NCBI RefSeq assembly: GCF_000685235.1 | Contig: NZ_ARYH01000004.1 | Coordinates: 91,186 to 155,185, forward strand | Reading direction: 5' to 3' | Source of the DNA: Hyphomonas adhaerens MHS-3 | GTDB taxonomy: Bacteria > Pseudomonadota > Alphaproteobacteria > Caulobacterales > Hyphomonadaceae | DNA: 64,000 nt | Shown: positions 1 to 10,533 of the stretch, piece by piece | Layout of the letters: every line of letters begins with the position of its first letter | How positions within the stretch are numbered: the first letter of the stretch is position 1 | Made by a program: the position numbers and the translations under genes | The notes under the pieces: generated by a model | Database searches by the model: none | What the model was told of the DNA's origin: nothing | The model's input: only the letters and a program-made list of their open reading frames with translations

Positions 1-637
1 AAAGCATTTCGAACCCGAAGCTGGCGGTAATGGACAGGGACTTCCCATTGTATTCGATCTCGGCATGCTCCAGCCGCTCGCGCAGGCGGTCGCAGACCAG
101 CCAGGCCTGGTCGCGGTTGACCTGCGACAGGAGCACAACGAACTCCTCCCCGCCCCAGCGGCCCAGCTTGTCAAAAGGCCCGCGCAGCTCGGAATAGGCA
201 ATCTCCGCGATCCGTTTCAGGATGGCATCCCCGGCCTGGTGTCCATGAAGGTCGTTGACTCGTTTGAACTGGTCGAGGTCGAACAGGACGACCGCGGCCA
301 TGCCGCCGGCGCGTTTCTGGCGATGTATCTCGTCTTCGGCCGAAATGCGGAAGAAGCGGCGGTTCAGCAGGCCGGTCAGCGGGTCGGTGGAGGCCAGGGA
401 TTCAAGTTGGCGCTGGTAACGCTTCAGCTGGAACTCGTGTTGGGACGCAATAGTGGCCGTCGGAATGGCGACGCAGGCCGCCACAACAAGGTTCGCCACC
501 AGGAAACGCCGCGGATCGTCAAGCATGCCGATCTGATAGACAAAGACCGAAAAGGTGAATGACAGGCAAAGCGCTGTCATCGCAACAAAGACGAAGAACG
601 TCAGTGAATCCTTGATGTCCCGTGCGTATGCGCTCAT
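1..637 (-). CDS. Membrane-anchored GGDEF diguanylate cyclase (3' end cut by window)
   Basis: Probably makes cyclic di-GMP at the inner membrane. Translation from the ATG at 637-635 gives two hydrophobic segments near residues 12-35 and 45-63, then a linker and a GGDEF domain beginning with the usual DPLTGLLNRR signature. The active-site loop reads GGEEF (about bases 140-154), a catalytically competent variant. No sensory domain is seen between membrane part and cyclase. The C-terminus lies beyond base 1. It is divergent from groES. C-di-GMP often controls matrix production, so a link to the curli locus at 6.5-13 kb is possible, but nothing in the sequence shows it. Confidence 0.9.
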   Translation of the reverse strand, partial: MSAYARDIKDSLTFFVFVAMTALCLSFTFSVFVYQIGMLDDPRRFLVANLVVAACVAIPTATIASQHEFQLKRYQRQLESLASTDPLTGLLNRRFFRISAEDEIHRQKRAGGMAAVVLFDLDQFKRVNDLHGHQAGDAILKRIAEIAYSELRGPFDKLGRWGGEEFVVLLSQVNRDQAWLVCDRLRERLEHAEIEYNGKSLSITASFGFEML

Positions 638-882
638 CCGCCCTGCTCTCCTAATTTGATGCCCGGTATCCTACCCGAATGTGCGGTGGTTATTACACAT
701 AATGGCTACCGCCCCGCCAAATTGCGTCGGCAAATTTGGCGATGCGGTTTCAGACTTTGGAAATGGGTTCGGCCAGGCCAGAGCGGCTTCTCTTTATAAT
801 TGAGGGGCGGCACGCCTTCGCCGGGGACGCCACTTTCGGCGTAAACAGGCCACAACCGGCAAAAAAATTTACAACGATCCTG

Positions 883-911
883 TTGACGCTATTGGGTCCG
901 CGCCCTACTTC
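883..911 (+). promoter_or_regulatory. Predicted sigma-70-type promoter of groES-groEL
   Basis: TTGACG at 883-888 and TACTTC at 906-911 are separated by 17 bp. Transcription would start near 918, so the CIRCE element just downstream sits on the start region, the classic arrangement for HrcA repression. The rest of the 382-bp gap 638-1019 holds no open frame I believe. Confidence 0.6.
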
Positions 912-921
912 CGCATCACCG

Positions 922-948
922 CTAGCAGTCAGCAGTGGTGAGTGCTAA
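922..948 (+). promoter_or_regulatory. CIRCE element (HrcA operator)
   Basis: CTAGCAGTC-N9-GAGTGCTAA matches the CIRCE consensus TTAGCACTC-N9-GAGTGCTAA. The right arm is perfect and the left arm has two mismatches. It lies 72 bp upstream of groES. HrcA binding here would repress groESL until heat shock titrates GroEL. Confidence 0.88.
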
Positions 949-1019
949 TTCGCTGCTGAAGGCCGCTGGCTCCCGTGAGATCAATTCAAACTCGCATACA
1001 AGATTAGAGGGCAAAAGCC

Positions 1020-1310
1020 ATGAAACTTCGTCCCCTGCACGATCGCGTCGTCGTACGCCGCGTCAAGGAAGAGGAAAAGACCAAGGGCGGCATCATCATC
1101 CCCGACACGGCAAAGGAAAAGCCGCAGGAAGGTGAAGTGGTCGCAGTCGGTAAAGGCCTGGCCGGTGAAGACGGCAAAACCGTCGCGCTGGACGTCAAAA
1201 AGGGCGACCGCGTCCTGTTCGGCAAATGGTCCGGCACGGAAGTCACCGTTGATGGCGACGACCTGCTCATCATGAAAGAGAGCGACATCATGGGTGTGCT
1301 GGAGAAATAA
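1020..1310 (+). CDS. groES: Co-chaperonin GroES (10 kDa)
   Basis: Caps the GroEL cavity during ATP-driven protein folding in the cytoplasm. The 96-aa length and sequence are typical: the N-terminus begins [14 protein letters not shown], and the mobile loop around residues 17-35 contains the GGIIIP motif that docks on GroEL. It is the first gene of the groESL operon, 55 bp before groEL, behind a CIRCE site. A purine-rich GAGGGCAAAAG precedes the ATG. Confidence 0.98.
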   Translation: MKLRPLHDRVVVRRVKEEEKTKGGIIIPDTAKEKPQEGEVVAVGKGLAGEDGKTVALDVKKGDRVLFGKWSGTEVTVDGDDLLIMKESDIMGVLEK

Positions 1311-1323
1311 TCTCCGCCCCTGA

Positions 1324-3015
<1,692 letters not shown>

Positions 3016-3047
3016 GCCAATCCCCCATTCCCTCGCGGAATGACCTT

Positions 3048-3085
3048 AGGGCGGCCCTCCGATTTCGGAGGGCCGCCTTTGTTTT
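3048..3085 (+). terminator. Rho-independent terminator after groEL
   Basis: A GC-rich inverted repeat (AGGGCGGCCCTCCGA against TCGGAGGGCCGCCTT) with a 2-4 nt loop is followed by TTTGTTTTGG. It starts 33 bp after the groEL stop codon. Confidence 0.85.
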
Positions 3086-3195
3086 GGCCATTGATGACCG
3101 TAACGTCACTGGTACGATCTTCCGGCAATCTGCCCTGGCAAGCTGGCACAAAGACCAGCAGCGCCCTGCCCAGGAGCAGAAGACGGAGGAAACCC

Positions 3196-4818
3196 ATGAC
3201 CGAGCTCAATTTCTGGAACCTTGGCGATATCCTGGATGCGGTCGGCGCCGCGCTGGGGCCGGAGGACATGGCGCTGATCCATGGCGATCGCCGCATTTCC
3301 TGGCCCGACATGACGGCCCGGTCCAACCGGATGGCGCGCAACCTGCTGGCCCGCGGCGCAAAGGTCGGCGACAAGGCCGGCTTCTACCTGCGCAACCAGC
3401 CGGAATACATGGAAGGTCTCGCCGCCTGCTTCAAAGGCCGCCTGACGCATGTGAACGTCAATTACCGCTACCTCGAAGAAGAGCTGTTCTACATTTTCGA
3501 CAATTCCGATGCGACGGTCGTGTTCTTCGATGTCGAGTTTATGGACCAGGTATTGAAGGTCCAGCCCCGCCTGCCGGAAGTATTGGTCTGGGTGCAGGTC
3601 GGCGGCGGCAAAACGGCCGACTTCGCAATCGCCTATGAAGAACTCGCGACAGAAGGCGACCCCTCTCCGCTGGGCATTCCGCGTTCCGGCGACGACCTCC
3701 TTTTCCTCTACACCGGCGGGACGACCGGCATGCCGAAGGGCGTGATGTGGTCTCACGAGATCTGGCGCCGCGCCGGCATGGAAGGCGCCGAGGCGCAGGG
3801 CCTGCCGGTTCCATCGAACATGGACGAACAAGTCATGGCGGCGCAGGCGCTTGGCCGGCATGTCCGCAACATTCCCGCCTGCCCGCTCATGCACGGCACG
3901 GGCCTGTTCACGGCCATGGGCTCGATGATGGGCGGCGGCACCATCGTGACACTGACAGAAAACAAACGCTTCAACCCGCAAAACCTGTTCGAAACGGTCG
4001 AACGCGAAGGTGTGACCAATATGGCCATCGTGGGCGATGCCTTCGGCAAGCCGATGCTGGCCTATCTCGACGCCAATCCCGGAAAGCACAAGCTGGACTC
4101 GGTTGTGGGCATCATCTCCTCCGGCGTGATGTGGAGCACCGAGGTCAAGCGCGGCCTGCTGCGCCATATGCCGAACGCGGCCATGACCGACAGTTTCGGC
4201 GCCTCTGAAGCGGTTGGCTTCGGCACATCCATCATGACCGCAGACGGCGAAGTGAAGACCTCAAAATTCACCATCGGCTCGAAGTGCAAGGTGTTCACCG
4301 AGGACGGCCGCGAAGTCGTGCCAGGCAGCGGCGAGGCCGGCTTCATTGCCCGCGGCGGGGCTGTGCCGCTCGGCTATTACAAGGATCCGGAGAAGTCCGA
4401 AAAGACGTTCAAGACCATCAATGGCGTGCGCTATTCCGTGCCTGGCGACTGGTGCACGGTGGAATCGGACGGCACCATCACGCTGCTGGGCCGCGGCTCC
4501 AACTGCATCAACACCGCCGGGGAAAAGGTCTACCCAGAAGAGGTCGAGGAAGCGCTGAAAGCGCACGACGCCGTGAAGGACGCCCTTGTCGTCGGTGTGC
4601 CGGATGACAAATGGGGCCAGGCCATCACCGCGGTCGTCGCCCTCGACGGGCAGGCCGACGAGGCATCGCTAACCGAATTCGTGAAAACGAAGCTGGCCCA
4701 CTACAAGGCGCCGAAACGCATCCTGTTCAAGGACGATCTCGGCCGGGCGGTGAATGGCAAGGCGGACTACAAGTCGATCAAGACGTTCGTTCTGGCCGAA
4801 CTCGGCATCGACGCCTGA
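3196..4818 (+). CDS. AMP-dependent acyl-CoA synthetase
   Basis: Activates a carboxylic acid to its CoA thioester through an acyl-adenylate. The 540-aa frame from ATG 3196 is preceded by a clear GGAGGAAACCC ribosome site; the frame is open further upstream but that part overlaps the groEL terminator. The adenylate-forming P-loop YTGGTTGMPKG is at residues 172-182, the A5-type motif DSFGASEAVGFG near 326, and the C-terminal catalytic lysine motif GKADYK near 526. Substrate is unknown; FadD-type medium/long-chain or ring-derived acids are possible. It converges on a thioesterase gene only 6 bp away. Confidence 0.93.
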   Translation: MTELNFWNLGDILDAVGAALGPEDMALIHGDRRISWPDMTARSNRMARNLLARGAKVGDKAGFYLRNQPEYMEGLAACFKGRLTHVNVNYRYLEEELFYIFDNSDATVVFFDVEFMDQVLKVQPRLPEVLVWVQVGGGKTADFAIAYEELATEGDPSPLGIPRSGDDLLFLYTGGTTGMPKGVMWSHEIWRRAGMEGAEAQGLPVPSNMDEQVMAAQALGRHVRNIPACPLMHGTGLFTAMGSMMGGGTIVTLTENKRFNPQNLFETVEREGVTNMAIVGDAFGKPMLAYLDANPGKHKLDSVVGIISSGVMWSTEVKRGLLRHMPNAAMTDSFGASEAVGFGTSIMTADGEVKTSKFTIGSKCKVFTEDGREVVPGSGEAGFIARGGAVPLGYYKDPEKSEKTFKTINGVRYSVPGDWCTVESDGTITLLGRGSNCINTAGEKVYPEEVEEALKAHDAVKDALVVGVPDDKWGQAITAVVALDGQADEASLTEFVKTKLAHYKAPKRILFKDDLGRAVNGKADYKSIKTFVLAELGIDA

Positions 4819-4824
4819 CGCCTA

Positions 4825-5256
4825 TCAGGTCTTCCGGCGCCGCAGGGACCGGAAGACCGCGTCGGCCCGCGCGACGAGCGCGCCATCTTCGGTCACCATG
4901 TCGGCCATGACATGGACGAGATCGCCGTCCACACCTTTGACCTGCGGATGCGCTTCCAGCCATGTGCCTTCCGGCACAATCCCCATGAATTCCATGGTCA
5001 GCTTGATTGTGACGGACATGCGCTCAGTGGCGGACCAGACAGCCCAGGCGAGCGCGCTGTCTGCAAAGGCGCAGATCATGCCGCCATGCATAAAGCCCAT
5101 GCCGTTGCAGTGACGGTCCAGCACCCAGATACCGCTGCGAAAATCGTCCTCGCCCTTCGCCAGATAGGACGGGCCATTGTGGATCGAGAACTTGCCGCGG
5201 GTGGGGCGTGGCGCAAAGCCGGGCGGCGGCGGTTTAAGCGCGCCGTCTTCGCTCAT
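4825..5256 (-). CDS. PaaI-type hotdog acyl-CoA thioesterase
   Basis: Predicted to hydrolyse acyl-CoA thioesters in the cytoplasm. The 143-aa length fits a single hotdog domain; the family signature HGGM occurs at residues 57-60, followed by an Asp at 66 in the central helix. Its start overlaps the stop of the DUF192 gene by 4 bp (ATGA), so the two are translationally coupled. It converges on the acyl-CoA synthetase, and the two could form a make/break pair for CoA esters. Substrate is not identifiable. Confidence 0.88.
   Translation of the reverse strand: MSEDGALKPPPPGFAPRPTRGKFSIHNGPSYLAKGEDDFRSGIWVLDRHCNGMGFMHGGMICAFADSALAWAVWSATERMSVTIKLTMEFMGIVPEGTWLEAHPQVKGVDGDLVHVMADMVTEDGALVARADAVFRSLRRRKT
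4828..4858. terminator. Hairpin in the convergent synthetase/thioesterase end
   Basis: GGTCTTCCGG at 4828-4837 pairs perfectly with CCGGAAGACC at 4849-4858 around an 11-nt loop. It begins inside the last codons of the thioesterase. No U-tract follows on either strand, so a terminator role is only a suggestion. Confidence 0.35.
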
Positions 5257-5714
5257 TCGTCTGTATTGCCGAAAATGGGATGAACCACTTCATCGCCCGG
5301 CTCGATACCGAGTTCTGCGGCCCGGCCGCCATTCAGCTCCAGCACCGACTTCACCGGAACCCCCGGCGAGATCGTACGCAGCGAGCCCGGCACGGTCTGG
5401 CGCGCAATCGCGATGACTTTCCCGTTCGGGTCCATGAACAGCATGTCCAGCGGGATCAGCGTGTTCTTCATCCACATGGCCGCTTCGCGCGGCTGGCCAA
5501 AATCGAACAGCATGCCGGCATCGGCGTCCATGCTTTCGCGGTTCATCAGGCCGGTGGTGATTTCTTCCGGCTCATCGGCGATCTCCACCGTGAAGACGTG
5601 GTCGCCATTCGCGGATTCGATGGTCAGCGGGCTGGTTTCCAGCTCGGCCAGCGCGGCCGGCGCGGAAAGGACGAGGGCGAGGGCGGCCATGCCGCTGACG
5701 AGAAAGCGTTTCAT
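5253..5714 (-). CDS. Exported DUF192 family protein
   Basis: Small periplasmic protein of unknown function (DUF192/COG1430). The likely start is the ATG at 5714, giving 153 aa with a clean signal peptide ending in an AxA site near residue 23; upstream in-frame codons give a less convincing N-terminus. Family signatures TGLMNRESM and MWMKNTLIPLDMLF are present. Its stop codon overlaps the thioesterase start. Nothing here identifies the biochemical role. Confidence 0.88.
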   Translation of the reverse strand: MKRFLVSGMAALALVLSAPAALAELETSPLTIESANGDHVFTVEIADEPEEITTGLMNRESMDADAGMLFDFGQPREAAMWMKNTLIPLDMLFMDPNGKVIAIARQTVPGSLRTISPGVPVKSVLELNGGRAAELGIEPGDEVVHPIFGNTDE

Positions 5715-5776
5715 GCGCCATGGTTTAGCCGCCCGCCTGACGAGCGGCAAGCATTCGTGGCGGTTGGAGAATGCAA

Positions 5777-6304
5777 TCAGCGGGGCTTCAGGCTGGTAAC
5801 GTGTTCGCCTTTGGCGCCATCTTCGATAATGGCATCAAGCGGTGTGCCCGGCTCGATCTCTTCGTAGCCGGCTTTCCGCAGCACGACGGCATGGACGAAG
5901 ATGTCCTGATCCTTGCCTTCCCGCTGCACAAAACCGTAACCGCGCCCCCGGTTGAACCATTTCAGAGTCACCGGTTCGAAGTCCGGCTGGACGCCCAGCT
6001 CCCGGGCTACGACAGCCTTGGGGCGCTCCATCTCAATGATGCTGGCCGTCTGCCAACCGCGCTCGGTCTGCATCGCATTGCAGACAATGCGGGCGCCTTC
6101 ATCGGCGTAGGTTTCGCCATAGGATCGCAGGCAGGTAATATGCAGCATGACGTCGCTCGTCAGACTCGCGTCCGACGTCGATTCCGCCACGATAAAGCCG
6201 TAGCCCTTGGCGCTGTCGAACCATTTGACACGGCCAATCACACGCACCGTTTCGGGCGTGGGGTCCGGTTCAGATTCAGATCTTGCAGCTATTCCCGTCA
6301 TCAA
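5777..6304 (-). CDS. Protein with two cold-shock domains
   Basis: Nucleic-acid-binding protein with tandem cold-shock domains, the arrangement typical of alphaproteobacteria, where such proteins may act as RNA chaperones. Domain 1 (about residues 22-90) has [12 protein letters not shown]; domain 2 (about 108-175) has [12 protein letters not shown] and DIFVH, the RNP1 and RNP2 motifs. Length is 175 aa (174 if the second Met is used). It is transcribed alone, with a 184-bp gap upstream. Confidence 0.93.
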   Translation of the reverse strand: MMTGIAARSESEPDPTPETVRVIGRVKWFDSAKGYGFIVAESTSDASLTSDVMLHITCLRSYGETYADEGARIVCNAMQTERGWQTASIIEMERPKAVVARELGVQPDFEPVTLKWFNRGRGYGFVQREGKDQDIFVHAVVLRKAGYEEIEPGTPLDAIIEDGAKGEHVTSLKPR

Positions 6305-6488
6305 CCCATATTCCCCAATGACGTAACGTAAGAAATGTTAACGCGCTTGTCACGCGATCTTCACACGAAAATCCGCCTGACAGCCAATTGAACGCCTAAT
6401 GGTCAAATGTGGAGAAAATTGGTGGATGGCGTCGCACCAGATGAAATACACGGAGAAACGTGACGGGCCGGTACCGGCACAGCATTTT

Positions 6489-7136
6489 TTATTGGGGCTG
6501 AATAATGACAGCCCCCGGTGGCAGGCCGGGTACTGGCTGGTCTGGAACCGCAAGGTCCGCTGGCGGTTTTGTTGCACCGGACAAGAAATCACTGCCGGCA
6601 GATTGCGCCCCTTGCGACTTCGTCCTACCACGGCCGATTTCGTCCACGGCCCGGTTCGCATCAAAGGTGCCTTTATTGCCGGTGCCCGGCGCCACGACCG
6701 TCAAGGTCATGCTGCTGTCCCCCACCGCATCAGCACTGGCGGATTTGGGTTTAAGGCTTGAACGACATTGCTCGCTATTCTGCAAATCGCCGAGACACGG
6801 ATCATCTACATCAATAGCCGACTGGAGAACGGCGTCTGTGTCCGGGCTGGAAGGTATCTGACTGATATGTGATCCGGTTTTGCGCAGGCTCGAACGCTGA
6901 TCGCTCGGTTCCACCTGCTCCGCCTGGATCCTGGCGCTGTTCTTTTCAGGCTCCTGCGGGGCGGTCGGCGGCACCGGAGGGGGCGGTTCTTCAGGCTTTT
7001 GATTGAGGGGAACCATGCCGAGCAATTCCTGAGGGCTGATCTGAGTGCTGCAGCCTGCTGCGCAAACAGCAGCAGACAGCACCGCGGCCCGAAAGACCAA
7101 ACGCCCCATTCTCGCGTTGCTGGTTCCGTTTTTCAT
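6489..7136 (-). CDS. Predicted lipoprotein at the end of the curli locus
   Basis: A 215-aa protein I do not recognise. From ATG 7136 it has a hydrophobic signal ending in a lipobox (AAGC, Cys at residue 29), then a proline-rich stretch (about residues 45-60) and a low-complexity Ser/Pro-rich body ending in PGAVIIQPQ. It lies 67 bp downstream of the large curlin gene on the same strand, so it is probably co-expressed. A role in fibre anchoring or secretion is guilt by association only. It does not resemble CsgE, CsgC or CsgH. Confidence 0.7.
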   Translation of the reverse strand: MKNGTSNARMGRLVFRAAVLSAAVCAAGCSTQISPQELLGMVPLNQKPEEPPPPVPPTAPQEPEKNSARIQAEQVEPSDQRSSLRKTGSHISQIPSSPDTDAVLQSAIDVDDPCLGDLQNSEQCRSSLKPKSASADAVGDSSMTLTVVAPGTGNKGTFDANRAVDEIGRGRTKSQGAQSAGSDFLSGATKPPADLAVPDQPVPGLPPGAVIIQPQ

Positions 7137-7203
7137 TCGCAATTCCGATTCACGCCGGACAATAGCAGGCCCCGGTCCGGAAACCGAACCGGGGCCATCC
7201 GAA

Positions 7204-9345
7204 CTATTGATTGATGGTGGCCATATTGCCAGCACCGTTTTGCGTGATGGATGCAATGCCAGCTCCGGCAACCGTCTGGTAGATACCAGCGGTATTGCTC
7301 GCACCGTTCTGCAGGATGGTGGCGTCGTTGCCATCCGTGGACTGCACGATGGTCGCTTCCGACAATTCATTGCCCGTCTGCTGGATCAGGGCGTCATTGT
7401 CGTCACCCGACTGGGTGATTTCAGCAATCCGGTCACGGCTGAAGTTCGCGCTCGATCCGGTCTGCTGGATGTCGGCGTCGTTGCCGTTCCCGCTCTGGGT
7501 GACCGTTGCGCTATCCCGGCCGGAACGCTGCAGGACATCTGCTGTGTTTAAATAACCGGTTTGCGTGATCTGAGCCCCATTTCCATAGCCCGACTGATCG
7601 ATACTCGCCATGTTGAACGACGCACCGCCAATCTGATCGATCGTACCGGTATTGGATTTGCCGGTCTGTGTCACATCAGCCTGGTTGCCATCCCCAACTT
7701 GCGTCACATAGGCGTTCAGCGAGTTGTCCTGCCAGACGCGGCCTTCCTGGGTCACATCCGCAGAGTTTCCATTGCCATCCTGGTAGACGTCTGCCGTCAC
7801 ACTGAAGTCAGACTGGATGCCCGAAGCTGGCGCATTGTCATACTGATTGACATTGACCAGGTTCCCGTCACCGAACTGATCGACCGTCGCGAGGAAATCC
7901 TTCGTGGAATCCTCATTGAAGGTCTGCGTGACATTGGTCGTGCTCGCTCCATCCTGATTCACGATAGCCGCCATATTGCTTTCGCCGTCCGCATTCATTG
8001 TTTGCGTGACATTGGCAATGGCGCCATTGTCCTGCGTCACATCTGCCGAGATACCGGTGGAACCGTTCCCAAATATGGCCTGGGTCACATTGGCCGTAGA
8101 CCCGCCGTTCTGATTGACCACGGCCGAAACATCACCCGAGGTAACAGCGCCACCCCAGGTCGTAGACGGATTGTCGACAGTCTGGGTTACATAGGAAGTC
8201 GAACCACCATCCTGGGTCACGTTGGCTGAAATGCCCGCAGCCCGGAGGCCATCTGCCGTCTGCGTAACCTCGGAGATTGACGCGCCAGACTGATTGACGG
8301 TCGCGAACACGTTCTTGGCGTCACCGCCCGTCGCGGTCTGATCCACAGTCGAGTCCGAACCATCCGACTGATTTACAATCGTGCGGAGCGTTCCGGTGAA
8401 ATTGGGGCCCGTGCCGGTCTGTTCGACATCCGAAGTGTTGGCATTGCCGTTCTGGGTAACATTGGCGACTTGGTTGAACCCGCCACCAAGGTTCGTCTGA
8501 ACCACCTGAGAGGTGTTGTCATCGCCATACTGCAGAACGGTCGATTCCGGGTCCGCATTGTAGGCGTTATCAATGCCGATCGAGCCGTTGGCGGAGTCAT
8601 CGACCTGGGTGATGATTGACTCGTTGCCGCTTCCAGTCTGCACATTATCGGCATAAGCGCCTATTCCATCCTGGCTCATGACGGAGCTGTTGTCGTTGCC
8701 GGTTTGCTCCACCGATGCGACACCGCCTTCGCCTTCCTGCTCAACGGACGCACTGTTGGAAAGGCCAGCCTGCGTGACCGTTGCGTAGTCAACGGTGCCA
8801 CCTTGCGCAACGAGGGCGGTGTTGTCAGAACCCGTTTGCGCCACGGAGGCAACTTCGCCGCCTTCATCCGCATCATAGTCCTGCCCCTGGGCGACAGTTG
8901 CCGAGTTTCCTTGTCCGCCCACCTGGGTCACGGTTGCCGTCTGCGAAACGACGCCCGCGGTGTACTGATCGACGTCGGTATAGTTCGGTGCGGCGCCGAC
9001 ATTCGTGTCAGAGTATTGCGTGACATCGGCCACGTTCCCGACGGTGGAGCCAGCCTCACTGACCTGATCGACATCCGCCTCGTTTGCGGCGATCTGGTAG
9101 TTATCGATCCCCGGAGGCGCATGCCCCTGGCGAACCGTCGCGTCGTTCAGATCACCCGTCTGATCCACCTCCGCGTAGTTTTCGTTACTTTCCAATCCGG
9201 TCGATACCAGATCGGAATCCAAAGTCTGGTCAACGTCGGCCGTGTTGCCGGCACCGGTCTGATTGACGACCGCTTCTTCAGCTAACGCAGGGCCTCCGAA
9301 ACATAGTGCCGCCATGGCGACAGTTACGAGTAATTGCTTGCGCAT
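7204..9345 (-). CDS. Very large curlin-repeat amyloid subunit (CsgA/CsgB family)
   Basis: Predicted extracellular functional-amyloid subunit. From ATG 9345 (ribosome site AAGGAGAT) it is 713 aa, against about 150 for Escherichia coli CsgA. After a Sec signal ending in ALA it consists almost entirely of curlin-type units with Q-x-G-x-x-N-x-A-x-V-x-Q spacing. I count by eye about 50 V/I-x-Q strand ends, equal to about 25 two-strand repeats. Composition is Gln/Asn/Thr/Gly/Asp-rich and acidic, with almost no Lys or Cys. CsgG and CsgF genes lie upstream. It may be the major fibre protein; a nucleator role is less likely at this size. Confidence 0.93.
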   Translation of the reverse strand: MRKQLLVTVAMAALCFGGPALAEEAVVNQTGAGNTADVDQTLDSDLVSTGLESNENYAEVDQTGDLNDATVRQGHAPPGIDNYQIAANEADVDQVSEAGSTVGNVADVTQYSDTNVGAAPNYTDVDQYTAGVVSQTATVTQVGGQGNSATVAQGQDYDADEGGEVASVAQTGSDNTALVAQGGTVDYATVTQAGLSNSASVEQEGEGGVASVEQTGNDNSSVMSQDGIGAYADNVQTGSGNESIITQVDDSANGSIGIDNAYNADPESTVLQYGDDNTSQVVQTNLGGGFNQVANVTQNGNANTSDVEQTGTGPNFTGTLRTIVNQSDGSDSTVDQTATGGDAKNVFATVNQSGASISEVTQTADGLRAAGISANVTQDGGSTSYVTQTVDNPSTTWGGAVTSGDVSAVVNQNGGSTANVTQAIFGNGSTGISADVTQDNGAIANVTQTMNADGESNMAAIVNQDGASTTNVTQTFNEDSTKDFLATVDQFGDGNLVNVNQYDNAPASGIQSDFSVTADVYQDGNGNSADVTQEGRVWQDNSLNAYVTQVGDGNQADVTQTGKSNTGTIDQIGGASFNMASIDQSGYGNGAQITQTGYLNTADVLQRSGRDSATVTQSGNGNDADIQQTGSSANFSRDRIAEITQSGDDNDALIQQTGNELSEATIVQSTDGNDATILQNGASNTAGIYQTVAGAGIASITQNGAGNMATINQ

Positions 9346-9504
9346 GAGGTATCTCCTTATCATTGCACAATCCGCCTGCCGGTTCGTTCTCGAACCAGCG
9401 ATTCCAAAGGCCAATCTGGAAGATACATCCTGTCCCCCACATGGCTTCTGCCACGCCCCGCCGTCATAAAGACTAAGGCATGTCCCCACCCAGACCTAGA
9501 CCGG

Positions 9505-10317
9505 TCATGGCCCGCTCTGCGTCACACTGACTGCTCCGCAGCCTGATGATATGACGCAGCCCGTCTGGTTAATCGTATATTCAAGCGCAGTGCCGGTCTG
9601 AACCAGTACCGCGGAAAGCCCCTCTCCATCCTGGAGAATCGCGCCTCTGTTTCGGTCCCCGTCTTGCTCAATAGCGGCGCTGTTGTCTGCACCAGTCTGT
9701 TCAATCAGGGCGGAGTTGTCGTCACCCGTTTGGGTGATGGACCCAAAATTTTCTGCTGCCGCGAGCGTGCCTGGCGCAATCGTCTGCGCTATCGCGCCGG
9801 AATTCCCATTGCCCGTCTGAACAAGTCGTGCAGTGTTGGAATAAGTCGGGCCGAAATCATTCGTCTGCCGCACATCGGCAGAGTTGAAATCTCCCTTCAT
9901 GGTGACAGAGGCCGAGTTCTGCCCCGGTCCATCGACAGCACTTTGCGAGATGGAGAATGTGTTCTCGTCGCCAACAACACTGACCTCTGCGGTCGCACCA
10001 TCCCCGGTCTGGGTGATCGTGTTGGCCCTGTCGCTGGCCCGATTCATCTGGCCTTGCACATAGGCATCGACGACAAGATTCTTGCCGTCCTGAATGATCT
10101 TCACCTGGTTTCCCGCGCCAGATTGCGCCAGACGGGTCCGGGCCAGGACATCTGAAATCTGTTCGATATTGGCAAAGGACTGTTTCGTCCCCTGATCCGC
10201 CATGGCTGGCAGAGCGCCGCCACCCAACAATGCGCAACCGGTCACCATGACCACAGGCCAAAACCCGCCATATGCCAGGTTGCGACCGTTATTGGGTTGT
10301 CTTCCACGTGGTGACAT
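9505..10317 (-). CDS. Curlin-repeat protein, shorter subunit (possible CsgB-type nucleator)
   Basis: A 270-aa secreted curlin-family protein. The ATG at 10317 has a GGGAGG site 8 nt upstream and is followed by a signal peptide ending in AMA near residue 40. The body has repeats such as Q-T-G-D-D-N-S-A-L-I-E-Q in the C-terminal half, while the N-terminal 100 residues are more degenerate. The C-terminus has two cysteines six residues apart, which the large curlin lacks. Size and position beside a bigger curlin suggest a minor or nucleating subunit, but this is inference. A 159-bp gap separates it from the large curlin. Confidence 0.88.
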   Translation of the reverse strand: MSPRGRQPNNGRNLAYGGFWPVVMVTGCALLGGGALPAMADQGTKQSFANIEQISDVLARTRLAQSGAGNQVKIIQDGKNLVVDAYVQGQMNRASDRANTITQTGDGATAEVSVVGDENTFSISQSAVDGPGQNSASVTMKGDFNSADVRQTNDFGPTYSNTARLVQTGNGNSGAIAQTIAPGTLAAAENFGSITQTGDDNSALIEQTGADNSAAIEQDGDRNRGAILQDGEGLSAVLVQTGTALEYTINQTGCVISSGCGAVSVTQSGP

Positions 10318-10337
10318 CCACGCACCTCCCGAGTTGC

Positions 10338-10433
10338 CCGCCAGCAAGACTGGCGGTATCAATCGGGAGCAGCCGATTGGCTGCCCCCGGGGAGAGACCG
10401 GTCCGAGCGCCAACTTGAAGTCGGCCTCTCCCC
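10338..10433 (-). promoter_or_regulatory. Three consecutive stem-loops in the leader of the shorter curlin gene
   Basis: Between csgG and the curlin start are CCGCCAG/CTGGCGG (10338-10356, loop 5), CGGG-a-GCAGCC/GGCTGC-c-CCCG (10364-10389, loop 4) and GGGGAGAG/CTCTCCCC (10389-10433, long loop). On the minus strand they lie 20-115 nt before the ATG. They could end csgG transcription, stabilise the curlin mRNA or gate its translation. Confidence 0.45.
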
Positions 10434-10533
10434 ACCCTGGCGCACCGCGCCGGTTTATCCTTTGGTGTTCAAGCCTGGTCTCTTCCGTGAGTCATTCAGG
10501 TGACCCGGCCCGAACCAGGCGTCACTTATCCAG

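Noticed and set aside
6462..6496. Terminator of the curli operon near GGGCCGGTACCGGC
   Set aside because: The T-run that follows (ATTTTTTATT) is on the plus strand, whereas the operon runs on the minus strand; the palindrome has no usable loop.
7204..10317. Tandem repeats suspected to be CRISPR or a minisatellite
   Set aside because: The repetition is at protein level (curlin units); DNA copies are diverged and lack constant spacers.
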